A program made the translations under genes and the position numbers. 60,249 nucleotides of DNA, taken from positions 1 to 60,249 of the forward strand of contig NZ_SMYZ01000087.1 of NCBI RefSeq assembly GCF_004919685.1, given 5' to 3'. This document shows positions 7,958 through 16,688 of the stretch, one piece after another (position 1 is the first letter of the stretch; every line of letters starts with the position of its first letter). The notes beneath the pieces were generated by a model that was not told the DNA's origin, searched no databases, and saw nothing but the letters and a program-made list of their open reading frames with translations. Origin of the DNA: Mesorhizobium norvegicum. Its GTDB lineage: Bacteria; Pseudomonadota; Alphaproteobacteria; Rhizobiales; Rhizobiaceae.

Positions 7958-8695
7958 TCAAAAGAGGTCTCTCAGTTTTGCCAGCCAGCCCTCGTCCTGC
8001 TCATGGTGCGGACGCTCGACGTCGTTGGTGAGTGCGTTGACGAAGGTGACGAGATTGATCGGCGCAAAATTCAGGCCGTGGAAATTCGCCCGCCAGCGGC
8101 CCTGCTTGTCGATCACATGGGTGACGGTGCCGTGCATCTGATAGCCGTCATCGGTCAGGGCAAACTTGTGGCCGAAGGCCTCCGCCAATTTGCGGGTCGT
8201 GTCCTCCGGCTGTTCCTGGGTCGTGGTCAGGGGCAACCAGTTCACCGGGTCGAGCCCATGGACCGGCCCGTAATTGCGCAGCACGTCCGGCGTGTCTCTC
8301 GTGGGATCCGTCGTGATGGTCACGAAGGTGACCTGATTCTTCATCGGCGTGCCGTTCACCATCGTCTGGATCTCGGCAATCTTCTCGGCATGGAGAGGGC
8401 ACACATCCGGGCACGAGGTGTAGATGAAGTGAAGGACGACGACCTTGCCACGCAGATCGGCCATTCGCACGACGCGCCCTTCGGCGGAGCGCAGCGTAAA
8501 ATCGGGCGCCGGCTTGTCGATCTGCTGGAAATATTTCTCGTCGCTCTGAAGCATGGCGTTGACTTCATCCAGCGTGTGCGCTTCAGCACTATGGACAAAG
8601 CTGAAAACCAGCGCCGTCAGCGCGATGAGGCTGCGCAGCGGGGGCATGCCCGGCGACAGAGCCTTAGGCCCGTTTTGGACCCGGACGAGCATCAC
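7958..8695 (-). CDS. SCO1/SenC-family copper chaperone
   Basis: The thioredoxin-like fold carries TSCPDVCP (Cys95 and Cys99), the copper-binding CxxxC of SCO proteins, and a downstream conserved histidine in GTVTHVIDKQG. An N-terminal hydrophobic stretch (about residues 22-36) exports or anchors it. SCO proteins deliver copper to the Cu-A centre of cytochrome oxidase or act as thiol reductants. Its start overlaps the end of the small membrane protein by 4 bp. Within this operon a role in periplasmic copper handling is likely. Confidence 0.88.
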   Translation of the reverse strand: MMLVRVQNGPKALSPGMPPLRSLIALTALVFSFVHSAEAHTLDEVNAMLQSDEKYFQQIDKPAPDFTLRSAEGRVVRMADLRGKVVVLHFIYTSCPDVCPLHAEKIAEIQTMVNGTPMKNQVTFVTITTDPTRDTPDVLRNYGPVHGLDPVNWLPLTTTQEQPEDTTRKLAEAFGHKFALTDDGYQMHGTVTHVIDKQGRWRANFHGLNFAPINLVTFVNALTNDVERPHHEQDEGWLAKLRDLF

Positions 8696-9018
8696 CTATT
8701 GCCTTTCGGATTGATGGGCACTGCCTTGGCGCCATCACTGTCACCGTCGGCGCTTGGGGCAACATTTTTGGTCGAGCAGGCTCGGCCGGTCATCCTGTTC
8801 ATGCAGAGGCCAAGCGCGCACATGGCGACGCAGGGCAGGACACTGAGCAGCAGCGGCGCGACGCCGACCGCAACCAGCCAGCTCCAGTTGAAGGCGAGGC
8901 CGGCGATGGCAATGACCGCGCCTGCAGCGATCAGGCCGCGCCGGCCGCCGAGATAGTTCCGGATGGCGAAGCCGCCACCGGGCGAGTCCTTGGCTCGGGT
9001 CATTTCCGTAGCGGGCAT
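8692..9018 (-). CDS. small membrane protein (108 aa)
   Basis: The ATG at 9018 is chosen because an AAGGAAA lies just upstream; the longer frame overlaps the TlpA-like gene. The protein has two or three hydrophobic segments between about residues 26 and 85 and cysteines in LPCVAMCALGLCMNRMTGRAC, which sit in or next to the last segment. A similar cysteine-containing small membrane protein is often found beside copper genes, but I cannot name a family with confidence. It is translationally coupled to the SCO gene. Confidence 0.6.
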   Translation of the reverse strand: MPATEMTRAKDSPGGGFAIRNYLGGRRGLIAAGAVIAIAGLAFNWSWLVAVGVAPLLLSVLPCVAMCALGLCMNRMTGRACSTKNVAPSADGDSDGAKAVPINPKGNR

Positions 9019-9032
9019 CTCATTTTCCTTTC

Positions 9033-9557
9033 TCAGTCTGCGGCGACATGGCGGCGGATGAACGCGACCATGTCGGGCGCGTCCCATTCGGCCGGTCCGA
9101 TCAGCCGACCGACTTCCTTGCCCTTGCTGTCGATCAGCAAGGTTGTCGGCAGGCCGAAGACGCCGAGCGCGAACATTGCCTTGCTCGACTTGTCGATGTT
9201 GAGGGCGAGATGCGCGATGCCGATCTCTTTGAAGAACTGTTTCACCATGTCCGGGCTACGATCTATCGACAGCGCGACGACCTCGAAATCCAGCCCGCCA
9301 ATCTCGGCCTGCAGCCGGTCGAGGGTCGGCATTTCCTTGCGGCAGGGGACGCACCATGTCGCCCAGATGTTAAGCAAGACGACCTTGTCGGAAAATTCGG
9401 CGAGTGTTCTCGGCCGGCCGTCGGCGTCCTCGAATCTGATTTCCGGCAGGGGCACAGGAGCCTCATGAACGGCAAAATTCTGCGGCGGCTCGACGGCCAA
9501 TGCGGGCTGTGTCATCGCCACCAAGGCGCCCAAGACGGCGAGAGCAAGCATTCTCAT
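9033..9557 (-). CDS. TlpA-like periplasmic thioredoxin
   Basis: The 174-residue protein starts with a cleavable-looking signal peptide (residues 1-21) followed by a redoxin fold with WCVPC (Cys69 and Cys72) and the cis-Pro loop VFGLPTTLLIDSKG. WCVPC is the reducing-type active site of TlpA/ResA proteins. TlpA in rhizobia reduces ScoI and the Cu-A site precursor, which fits the SCO gene two positions downstream. It overlaps the DsbE-like gene by 4 bp. Confidence 0.85.
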   Translation of the reverse strand: MRMLALAVLGALVAMTQPALAVEPPQNFAVHEAPVPLPEIRFEDADGRPRTLAEFSDKVVLLNIWATWCVPCRKEMPTLDRLQAEIGGLDFEVVALSIDRSPDMVKQFFKEIGIAHLALNIDKSSKAMFALGVFGLPTTLLIDSKGKEVGRLIGPAEWDAPDMVAFIRRHVAAD

Positions 9558-10159
9558 GGCTGCCTTTCCTTCGCTTTGGCTCTCAAGCGCTCGACCAGCG
9601 GCAATATCGTCTTCTCAAGTGCCTCTTGCGTCACCGCGCCGATGTGCTTGTAGGCAATTTGGCCGTCGGCGCTCACCACGAAGGTTTCGGGTACGCCGTA
9701 GACACCCCAGTCGATGGCGACGCGGCCGTTCAGGTCCGCGCCAGTACGCGTGTAGGGATCGCCCATCGTGTCGAGCCATCTCGCGGCGTCATCGGGCCTG
9801 TCCTTGTAGTTGAGGCCATGGAGCGGCACCTTGCTGTCTGCCGCCAGTTGCATGAACACGGGATGCTCCTCGCGGCAGGCGAGGCACCATGACGCAAAGA
9901 CGTTGACGAGCGAAACCTCGCCCTGGAGGTCGCCGCTCGACAAGCCGAGCGTGCGTCCCTGGACAGGTGCCAGGCTGAAGGCGGGCACCGGCTTACCGAT
10001 CAGCGCCGAGGGAATGTCCGACGCATTGCGGGTAAGTCCCCAGGCAAGCACAATGGCGAGCCCTGCAAAAACCACCACAGGCAGGACCACCAGCAGCAGC
10101 CGCCAAACGGGCCGGATGGCCGGCCGATCTGATCCAAGAATGTCACCGCGGGTCATCAT
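9554..10159 (-). CDS. DsbE/CcmG-like thiol-disulfide protein
   Basis: A single N-terminal membrane anchor (about residues 19-40 from this start) precedes a redoxin domain with ASWCLACREEHP (Cys92 and Cys95) and the cis-Pro loop GVYGVPETFVVSADG characteristic of CcmG/DsbE. The start at the paired ATGs (10159) is preferred over 10198 because the longer version would overlap the small upstream gene by 56 bp. CcmG normally reduces apocytochrome c. No other ccm genes are present here, so this copy probably serves copper or thiol repair. Confidence 0.83.
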   Translation of the reverse strand: MMTRGDILGSDRPAIRPVWRLLLVVLPVVVFAGLAIVLAWGLTRNASDIPSALIGKPVPAFSLAPVQGRTLGLSSGDLQGEVSLVNVFASWCLACREEHPVFMQLAADSKVPLHGLNYKDRPDDAARWLDTMGDPYTRTGADLNGRVAIDWGVYGVPETFVVSADGQIAYKHIGAVTQEALEKTILPLVERLRAKAKERQP

Positions 10160-10316
10160 GCCACCGCCCAAATGTGATTCCCTGCCCCGTTCGCACATAT
10201 CTTGCGAGCGCTGCCACTGTGAGCAACAGAACTACCAGGACAAGAAAGCCCGCAACGGACAGAAACGTCATGGCCAGCCAGGTTTTGGCAGGGCAATCGG
10301 ACATATTGGCCATCAT
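10143..10316 (-). CDS. 57-residue single-pass membrane protein
   Basis: This short frame starts at paired ATGs (10316/10313), 9 bp after the DUF411 gene, and overlaps the DsbE-like start by 17 bp, so it fits neatly in the operon. It has a short N terminus with one cysteine (SDCPAK), one membrane helix (about residues 20-38) and a basic C-terminal tail. Its position just before a CcmG-like gene is where ccmD lies in cytochrome c maturation operons, but it does not otherwise resemble CcmD. Function unknown. Confidence 0.6.
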   Translation of the reverse strand: MMANMSDCPAKTWLAMTFLSVAGFLVLVVLLLTVAALARYVRTGQGITFGRWHDDPR

Positions 10317-10325
10317 CGCAATGCC

Positions 10326-10766
10326 TCACTCTGTTGCGTAAACGGTAGGTGCTTTGCCGTCCTTCGTGAAAGCGTAGATCGTCCAGGTCCCAGCCTTTTC
10401 GCCGCCCATGCCGGGCGCGCCTGTCGGCATGCCGGCCAGCGTGATACCGGTAATGGCAGGCCGTTCGGTCAACAGTTTCTTGACGATATCGACCGGCACC
10501 AGCCCGTCGACGACATAGCCGTCGACCATCAACGTATGGCAGCCTTCCAAGTCGGCGGGCACGCCGGCATCGCTGCTGATCTGGGACAAGTTGTTGACCG
10601 GCTTGATGTCGACCTTGAAGCCGTTGTGGTCCAGATACCTGGCATAGGATTCGCAGCAGCTGCATTGCGGGTTCTTGTACATCACAGCGTTGATCGTTGC
10701 CGCTACAGCGGGCAGCGGCATTGCTATCGCGACTGCGAAGGCGGAGAGGGCGAAGGTCGGTTTCAT
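10326..10766 (-). CDS. DUF411 periplasmic metal-binding protein
   Basis: The 146-residue protein has a signal peptide (residues 1-22) and the DUF411 core: MYKNPQCSCCESYARYL with a CxCC cluster, EGCHTLMVDGYVVDGLVP, and GMPTGAPGM near the C terminus. DUF411 proteins are found with copper-resistance genes and are thought to bind copper through the conserved cysteines and histidine. It lies between the multicopper oxidase and the thioredoxin genes. Confidence 0.88.
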   Translation of the reverse strand: MKPTFALSAFAVAIAMPLPAVAATINAVMYKNPQCSCCESYARYLDHNGFKVDIKPVNNLSQISSDAGVPADLEGCHTLMVDGYVVDGLVPVDIVKKLLTERPAITGITLAGMPTGAPGMGGEKAGTWTIYAFTKDGKAPTVYATE

Positions 10767-10830
10767 TGCAGTTCTCCTTGGTTCATTGGTTGGTCTGGTT
10801 GGCGAAAAGGTTCAGCGATTGGCGAAGGAA

Positions 10831-12249
10831 TCAGGTGACTCGGAACACGGTCATCAGGCCGGCCATCTGATGGTCGGCGACATGGCAGTGCAGCATCCAG
10901 TCGCCGGGATTGTCGGCGACGAAGGCGCATTCGATCGTGTCCTTGGGGGCGAGCAGCACCGTGTCCTGCCATTGCCGGTGCGGCACCGGCGAACCGTTGC
11001 GAGCAAGTACGGACATGCTGAAACCGTGGATGTGCATGGGATGCCACCAGGCGGTTTCGTTGCGCATGGTGAGATGACAAGTGGTGCCGCGTTTCAGCGT
11101 GAACTGCGGCGCCATGCCGGCGTGGCCGTCGCCGGTCATCGACATGCCGTTGATCGCCCAGGCAGGGGAGCCGTTCATGCCGGGCGTGGCCATGCCCATC
11201 ATGCCGCCGACTCCGGCGAGCTTGCCGCCACCCATCATGCCGCCTTGCAGGACGATCTCCTGGCGTTCAGCATTGCCAAGATTGGGTTCGGATAAGGGGT
11301 TGCGCGGCAGGCCGACAGGCGCGTCGAGAGGATGAGCCCTTAGCGGCGGCGCGTTGTCGTAAGCAAGCGTGATCAGCGTATAGGCGAGGCCGTCATAATA
11401 GTCGTCGATCACCGCGTGGCGCTTGCCCGGGTCGCCCTGCATGTCGACCACGACATCGATGCGCATGGCAGGCGCGAGAACCAGCCGGCCGTCTTCCGCT
11501 TCGTACGGGTCACAGGGCTGGCCGTCGATCGCCACAATGATCGGGTGATGGCCTTCGAAGCGCAGTGCCATGATGCGGGCAAGCGAGGCGTTGATAATCC
11601 GCAGCCTGACGCGCTCGCCAGCTCTCACGCGTTGGTCGGCCGGCACCGTGCCATTGAGAGTGACGACATTGCCGACGCGGCCCGACATGGCCGCGTCCAT
11701 CGTGCTGCCGGAGCCGGGAACGATCTGCCTATCGGCGGTCAGCCGCCAGTCCTGCAGCATCCACACAAGGTCGCGATCCACAACAATCGGCTCAGCCTCC
11801 TCGACGATGAACGCGCCGGCAAGTCCGCGGCCGAGCTGCACGAGGCTGTCGGCATGCGGATGGTACCAGAAGGTGCCGGCGTCGGGCGGCGTGAACTCAT
11901 AGACAAAGCTTGTTCCCGGCTTGATCGGTGCTTGTGTCAGGCCAGGCACGCCGTCCATGGCGTTTTGCAGCCGGATGCCATGCCAGTGAACCGTAGTGTC
12001 CTCGGAGAGCCCATTCTGGACCGTGATGCGAACTGGCCTGCCCTGCTGCACACGTAGTATCGGGCCGGGCACCGTGCCGTCATAAGCCCAGACAGCGGTC
12101 CATGGACTATCCGGACCAGCGAGGCTGGCGCGCCCGTGCGCCGCCTTTAGCTCACGCTCATCGAGCTCAGATGCCCGTGGTGACCTCGTGGTCAACAGGG
12201 TTGTCGAGACAAAGCCCGTCGCCGCAACGAGAAATCCGCGGCGCGACAT
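10831..12249 (-). CDS. multicopper oxidase, Tat-exported
   Basis: Starting at the ATG of MSRRGFLVAA gives a Tat signal (SRRGFLV), supporting 12249 over the upstream start at 12330. The 472-residue protein has all four copper-ligand segments: TVHWHGI, WYHPHADS, HPMHIHGF and MLHCHVADHQMAGLM, which supply the type 1, 2 and 3 sites. A Met/Gly-rich insertion (GGMMGGGKLAG and following, about residues 330-375) resembles the Cu(I)-binding segments of CueO and CopA-type oxidases. The likely role is periplasmic oxidation of Cu(I) to less toxic Cu(II). It heads the copper/thiol operon. Confidence 0.9.
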   Translation of the reverse strand: MSRRGFLVAATGFVSTTLLTTRSPRASELDERELKAAHGRASLAGPDSPWTAVWAYDGTVPGPILRVQQGRPVRITVQNGLSEDTTVHWHGIRLQNAMDGVPGLTQAPIKPGTSFVYEFTPPDAGTFWYHPHADSLVQLGRGLAGAFIVEEAEPIVVDRDLVWMLQDWRLTADRQIVPGSGSTMDAAMSGRVGNVVTLNGTVPADQRVRAGERVRLRIINASLARIMALRFEGHHPIIVAIDGQPCDPYEAEDGRLVLAPAMRIDVVVDMQGDPGKRHAVIDDYYDGLAYTLITLAYDNAPPLRAHPLDAPVGLPRNPLSEPNLGNAERQEIVLQGGMMGGGKLAGVGGMMGMATPGMNGSPAWAINGMSMTGDGHAGMAPQFTLKRGTTCHLTMRNETAWWHPMHIHGFSMSVLARNGSPVPHRQWQDTVLLAPKDTIECAFVADNPGDWMLHCHVADHQMAGLMTVFRVT

Positions 12250-12398
12250 GAAATGACTGAAATCGGAATTCACCCTTGTGCCCTTCGCGATCTCAATCGA
12301 TGGCGGCCATCGATTGATTGCTGTCCGCACCCGCCGAGCAAACGCGCGCAGCGGATGATCAAAAGCCAGAAATCAGCCGCAGGACGGCTGAACCGGCC

Positions 12399-12797
12399 TC
12401 AAACGAGATCGATGGGTCTTGGAGGGAATGGGTCGGGCACGGAACTTCGCCCGCGCAGGAACGGGGCTGGTAGCGCCGATGGCTGCTGCGCCCGCAGAAG
12501 CATCCTGATGGCGAGATCTTGCGGCAACACAGCCAGGACAGGTGCGACGCATACCGGCGGACAGTGAATCGGGTTGCCGCTGTCGCTCGCGCCCTTGAGG
12601 CAAGCCTTGCAATCGCCATTCATGGCGGAACCGGTGGCCATGCCGACGTCGGCGGGCATGGTCATGCCGCTGCCGGTCATCATCGTCATCTTGGCCGACA
12701 TCATGCTGGCCTGAGCGGCAGAAAAGCTAAACCCGACAGTCAGGAAGACCGCGAGCAGCATGACAAGGACGTGTTTTGGCGACGAGCATGCCATCAT
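12399..12797 (-). CDS. secreted Met/Cys-rich small protein
   Basis: The paired ATG at 12797 gives a clear signal peptide (about residues 1-31). A TTG at 12833 is the alternative start. The mature protein opens with a Met-rich run (SMMSAKMTMMTGSGMTM), then has CKACLKG and HCPPVCVAP, giving four cysteines spaced as two pairs. It resembles DUF2946-like small copper-associated proteins, but the match is loose. It lies 149 bp upstream of the multicopper oxidase on the same strand. Periplasmic copper binding is a reasonable inference. Confidence 0.6.
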   Translation of the reverse strand: MMACSSPKHVLVMLLAVFLTVGFSFSAAQASMMSAKMTMMTGSGMTMPADVGMATGSAMNGDCKACLKGASDSGNPIHCPPVCVAPVLAVLPQDLAIRMLLRAQQPSALPAPFLRGRSSVPDPFPPRPIDLV

Positions 12798-13199
12798 AGC
12801 CCTCAGGCTGGTCTCGAAATGTGCGTTTGGCAAGTCAAAACAAGAGACTGCAACATTGAAACAGTCCCACTCGCCGAGATGTGATGGTAAGCAATCGATT
12901 TCGCGAAAGGACTCGCGATCGCGCCCTTATCCGTTCACTCGTCTCCCTCGCCTAGACCCGTCGTCGCGATAAAGTTCATACCACGCGGCCCCACCTTCGT
13001 CATAACAAGGCTCAATACCCCGGCGACTTCGAGTTTGGCTGAACGGGACGGAACCAAGAAAAGTCGAAGCCGTCGTGCCAAAATTCGAATTTTGTTAACC
13101 TTGCTGACGAACGATGCTGTTATTGCTAATAACGCGAAACGCGACATCGAGTTGTCAACGGCAGAGCAGACAGCAGGGGCTGATCCACAAGGGACAGAG
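12798..13199. other. divergent intergenic region
   Basis: About 400 bp separate the minus-strand copper/thiol block from the plus-strand L,D-transpeptidase. The right half is AT-richer than its surroundings and contains a GTTAACC (about 13094-13100), a possible half-site of a CtrA-type box. I see no CueR-type dyad and no convincing gene. Promoters for both directions should lie here. Confidence 0.4.
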
Positions 13200-14213
13200 A
13201 TGAATTTGTTTCAGCGACTGCTCGGTTTTTTGACCCTGCCCGCCCTCGCCCTGGTTATGTCAGCTTGCGTGTCGACGGTTCTTGACGTCGACAACAAGGC
13301 AAATCAACCAATTGCGGCGAGCCTCATCAGCGATATGAGCAAGCGCAAAATGACGCCGGCCGATCCCATTCTGATCCGCATCTTCAAGGATGAAAGCGAG
13401 CTTGAGATCTGGAAACGTGATCGCACCGGGCGTTATGCCCTGTTGAAGACCTTTCCGATGTGCCGCTGGTCCGGGAAACTCGGCCCAAAAACGAGAAATG
13501 GGGACCGGCAGGCGCCAGAAGGATTTTACAACGTATCCGCAGGCATGCTGAATCCGAACTCGCAATATTATCTCTCTTTCAATCTGGGCTACCCGAACAA
13601 ACTGGAAAGCGCCCTTGGCTATAGCGGCGAAGCCTTGATGGTTCACGGCGCCTGTTCGTCTTCAGGATGCTTTGCGCTCACGGATGCAGGCGTCGCGGAA
13701 ATCTACGCCGTTGCCCGTGAAGCCATCAGGGGCGGCCAGTCCTCCTTTCAGGTGCAGGCTTTTCCGTTCCGGATGACGCCTGAAAACATGGCACGGAATC
13801 GAAATGACCCTAATTTCGATTTTTGGACAAACCTGAAACAGGGCTACGACATTTTGGAGGTCACGGGTCGTCAACCCAGGGTGTCTTATTGCGGCAGACG
13901 ATACGTCTTCGACGCGACCTTTGAGGGTGGCGATCCTCGCGACCCGCTGGCTTCATGTCCACCGATGCTAAATGCAGAAAACGGTGCCGTGGTCGCTCGA
14001 CGCGTTTCAGATGAACGCAAGATGGAAGCGGACCTTGCCTCCGGCACAAATATATCGGCCCATGCATATTCAGATGGCGGCATGCATCCAAGTTTTCGGA
14101 AACTGCTGAAAAGCCGGGGGCCTGCGGTGCTTGCTCAGAAAACATCATTGGATGACGTTCCGATTAGTCGACCGGATGCTGCGCTGGCGGATCCCCACGC
14201 GCCGAGCGAATGA
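13200..14213 (+). CDS. lipoprotein L,D-transpeptidase (YkuD family, YafK-like)
   Basis: The ATG at 13200, after GGGACAGAG, gives a lipoprotein signal with lipobox VMSAC (Cys23); the frame is open further upstream but that part lacks coding character. The catalytic segment is VHGACSSSGCFAL (His149, Cys157), the YkuD HxnSxGC motif. YafK-type enzymes of this family act on 3-3 crosslinks or cleave Braun lipoprotein links in peptidoglycan. At 337 residues it is longer than YafK, with an extra C-terminal tail. It opens the cell-envelope module. Confidence 0.85.
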   Translation: MNLFQRLLGFLTLPALALVMSACVSTVLDVDNKANQPIAASLISDMSKRKMTPADPILIRIFKDESELEIWKRDRTGRYALLKTFPMCRWSGKLGPKTRNGDRQAPEGFYNVSAGMLNPNSQYYLSFNLGYPNKLESALGYSGEALMVHGACSSSGCFALTDAGVAEIYAVAREAIRGGQSSFQVQAFPFRMTPENMARNRNDPNFDFWTNLKQGYDILEVTGRQPRVSYCGRRYVFDATFEGGDPRDPLASCPPMLNAENGAVVARRVSDERKMEADLASGTNISAHAYSDGGMHPSFRKLLKSRGPAVLAQKTSLDDVPISRPDAALADPHAPSE

Positions 14214-14314
14214 CATGCAGAAGCCCAGAATGCCGTTCGATCCTGTCGAGGCGGGATCGCAGTGTTTCCTCATGTTGCCAGATTTGGCCACGGTATTACC
14301 GCATTTCGGCTTTC

Positions 14315-14342
14315 AATAAGCGATGGTTAATAAGCGAGGGTT
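14315..14342 (+). repeat. tandem 14-bp repeat with TTAA ends
   Basis: Two adjacent copies of AATAAGCGAkGGTT (14315-14328 and 14329-14342) differ at one base and run into TTAACCAT, the half-site of the cell-cycle regulator CtrA. The repeat lies about 130 bp before the DUF882 ATG. It may be a pair of regulator sites. This is inference. Confidence 0.45.
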
Positions 14343-14472
14343 AACCATTAGGATCGATATTCGGATGTGAAAACGACGCATCCGTTTGGGCAAATCCGGG
14401 GACAAACGGCAGCCTGCAAGGCCTTTTGATTTGAACAGCATCGAACGACACCCAGACGGTCGGCACTATCAC

Positions 14473-16317
14473 ATGAGCGTCTGGCCGAGATGGCTGGCAG
14501 CTGTGATTGTTGCCTTTGGGGTTCTTGCCACGATGGCTGGTGGCGCAAACGCCGAAACACGTTCGCTGAAACTCTATCACCTCCATACACAAGAAAAGGC
14601 CGAGATCGTCTACAAACGCAATGGCCGCTACGATCCGGAGGGTCTGAGAAAGATCAACATCATTCTGCGCGACTGGCGTCGCAACGAGCCGACCAAGATG
14701 GATCCGCGTTTGCTGGATTTGGTCTGGGAATCGTACCGCGCCAGCGGCGCCACCGACTACATCCAGGTCGTCTGCGGCTATCGCTCGCCGGCGACGAACT
14801 CGATGCTTCGCAGCCGCAGCAGGGGTGTAGCCAAAGAAAGCCAGCACATGCTCGGCAAGGCTTTGGATTTCTACATTCCCGGCGTACCGCTGAAGAAGCT
14901 GCGCAACATCGGCCTCAAGCTGCAGGGCGGCGGCGTCGGCTACTATCCGTCATCCGGTTCGCCCTTCGTCCACATGGATGTCGGCAACGTGCGCCACTGG
15001 CCTGGCATCAGCCGCCAGGAACTCGTCAGCCTGTTCCCCAACGGCAAGACACTGCATGTGCCGAGCGATGGCAAGCCGCTGCCTGGCTATGAGCTTGCGC
15101 TCGCCGCCTATAAGGCACGTAAGGGCGCTGGCGCTCCGACAATCGAGATGGCCAGCGCAAGCGGCGGTTACAAGAAATCCGGTGGTCTACTGGCTGCTTT
15201 CTTCGGCAGCGGTTCTGACGAGTCGGATGATAGCGCTGATGTCGCGACCGCCGCGCCTGCGCCCAAGCCGAGGGCCGTGAAGCCGACAGCGATCGCAAGG
15301 AGCAGCAACCTCCCGGCCATAGCCGTTGTGGCGCCGCAGGATGCGCAACGCGCCGACATTACGCAGATTGCCGATGACAACGCTGCCGATTCGCAGCCGC
15401 AGCAGGACACGCCCGAGACCATTATCGCGGCGCTGCCGGCGCGCAGCATTCCGCTGCCTGATTTCGCACCGCGTCCGAAGGCCGATGTCGGCGCGCAGCC
15501 GCCGAGAGATGTTCCGCTCGGCATGGCGGATGCCACCGCCGCCCCCGAGCAGACGGTGGCGACGGCGCAAGCGCCGACGAGCGTTCCGTCAGGCATGACT
15601 GATCCTGCCATCGTTGCCTATCCAGCTGTGGTCGCGGTCAACAACATTCCGGTACCGGCCTGGCGTCCCGACCGATCGCTGCCGGCTGACCTCGCACCGC
15701 AAGACAAGCATGTGCTGCTGGCGCTGGCGGATACCGCCTCACATGACCAGACTGCCAGTGATGTATCTTGGGTGAAGCCAACTGCCCGGCCTGACAACGC
15801 CGAGGTCAAGGCCGTCCTCGATGAATATCAGGTCGCCTCCTTGCCGGAGCCAAGCTCGTCGTTCAGTGATCCGGCCGGTGTGAATGTCTTGTCGCCGCGC
15901 AGCCAGATTTCTGCCCTGCCCGCCGATTCCGATCCGGCTGGCGTTATTCCCGCGTCGCCGCGTAGCGCGATCTCTGCCCTGCCGGCCGGTTCCGATCCGG
16001 CTACAGCGATTGGCGCAGGCGTGAAAACCACGCCCAAGGAAGCCAGGGCAACCGCAGGGGACCCGAAGCACAATCCCAAATCCTTGGTGGTCGCCGCTGC
16101 GCCGCGAGCCGCACGCTGGGCGCTGAACAGCGGAGAAAATATCGCCACAGTCTCAAGCGCAACGACAGCGCCGCGCTATGCCTACAATATCGTGCACACC
16201 CCGCCGAGCGAGGTCTATACGGCCGGTTTCCAGCCGAACAATCAAATGGCCGACACCAACAGATTTACCGGCAACGCCGTCAGGTTCATGTCGATCGCCC
16301 GCTTCCAGACCAGGTGA
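14473..16317 (+). CDS. DUF882 peptidoglycan peptidase with long C-terminal extension
   Basis: The start at 14473 gives a signal peptide (residues 1-27); an upstream TTG at 14386 is the alternative. The DUF882 (YcbK/M15-like) domain covers about residues 30-180 with zinc ligands visible as His125 (KESQHMLGKALDF), Asp132 and His167 (FVHMDVGNVRHW). It probably cleaves peptidoglycan peptide crosslinks. The remaining ~430 residues are Ala/Pro-rich and contain near-repeats (SDPAGV..SPRS.ISALPA, about residues 475-515), likely a wall-spanning linker. Confidence 0.85.
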   Translation: MSVWPRWLAAVIVAFGVLATMAGGANAETRSLKLYHLHTQEKAEIVYKRNGRYDPEGLRKINIILRDWRRNEPTKMDPRLLDLVWESYRASGATDYIQVVCGYRSPATNSMLRSRSRGVAKESQHMLGKALDFYIPGVPLKKLRNIGLKLQGGGVGYYPSSGSPFVHMDVGNVRHWPGISRQELVSLFPNGKTLHVPSDGKPLPGYELALAAYKARKGAGAPTIEMASASGGYKKSGGLLAAFFGSGSDESDDSADVATAAPAPKPRAVKPTAIARSSNLPAIAVVAPQDAQRADITQIADDNAADSQPQQDTPETIIAALPARSIPLPDFAPRPKADVGAQPPRDVPLGMADATAAPEQTVATAQAPTSVPSGMTDPAIVAYPAVVAVNNIPVPAWRPDRSLPADLAPQDKHVLLALADTASHDQTASDVSWVKPTARPDNAEVKAVLDEYQVASLPEPSSSFSDPAGVNVLSPRSQISALPADSDPAGVIPASPRSAISALPAGSDPATAIGAGVKTTPKEARATAGDPKHNPKSLVVAAAPRAARWALNSGENIATVSSATTAPRYAYNIVHTPPSEVYTAGFQPNNQMADTNRFTGNAVRFMSIARFQTR

Positions 16318-16467
16318 AGACTTGCTGATCTGGAGGATTTAGGAACCACGGCTAAGAAAATCAGGCGGTGGCGATTTCGCCGTCGTCAGAGACTTCAAGA
16401 CGATTGCACCAACCTCTATGAAACGCGACGGCCGCTAGACTGCCGCCAAAGGGAGCGTCGAAACCTA

Positions 16468-16656
16468 ATGGGTAGCCGCGCGACCGACTGCAGCAAGGCA
16501 TTGAAAGCCGACGCGGGCGAAGGCAATGCCATGGGGATCGGCGGAAGGCCCTCGTTTCTCATCGGCACACAAATGCTTGTCGGTGCGCAGTCCTATGAAA
16601 CGCTGAAAACCGCTATTGATCCGGATCTCGGCGCGATGAGGCTGGCCCGTTCATAG
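16468..16656 (+). pseudogene. C-terminal remnant of a DsbA-like protein
   Basis: The 62-codon frame matches only the end of a DsbA-type thioredoxin fold: GIGGRPSFLIGTQMLVGAQ is a typical cis-Pro loop and is followed by a SYETLKTAID helix. The CxxC part and signal peptide are absent, and nothing upstream supplies them in any frame I could follow. It therefore looks like a decayed copy. Confidence 0.65.
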
Positions 16657-16688
16657 ATGGTCCATGGGCAAATATAGAGCGTAAGGTC

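Noticed and set aside
12935..13147. Minus-strand 70-codon frame in the divergent region
   Set aside because: No ribosome site or family match; partly basic low-complexity and inside a promoter region.
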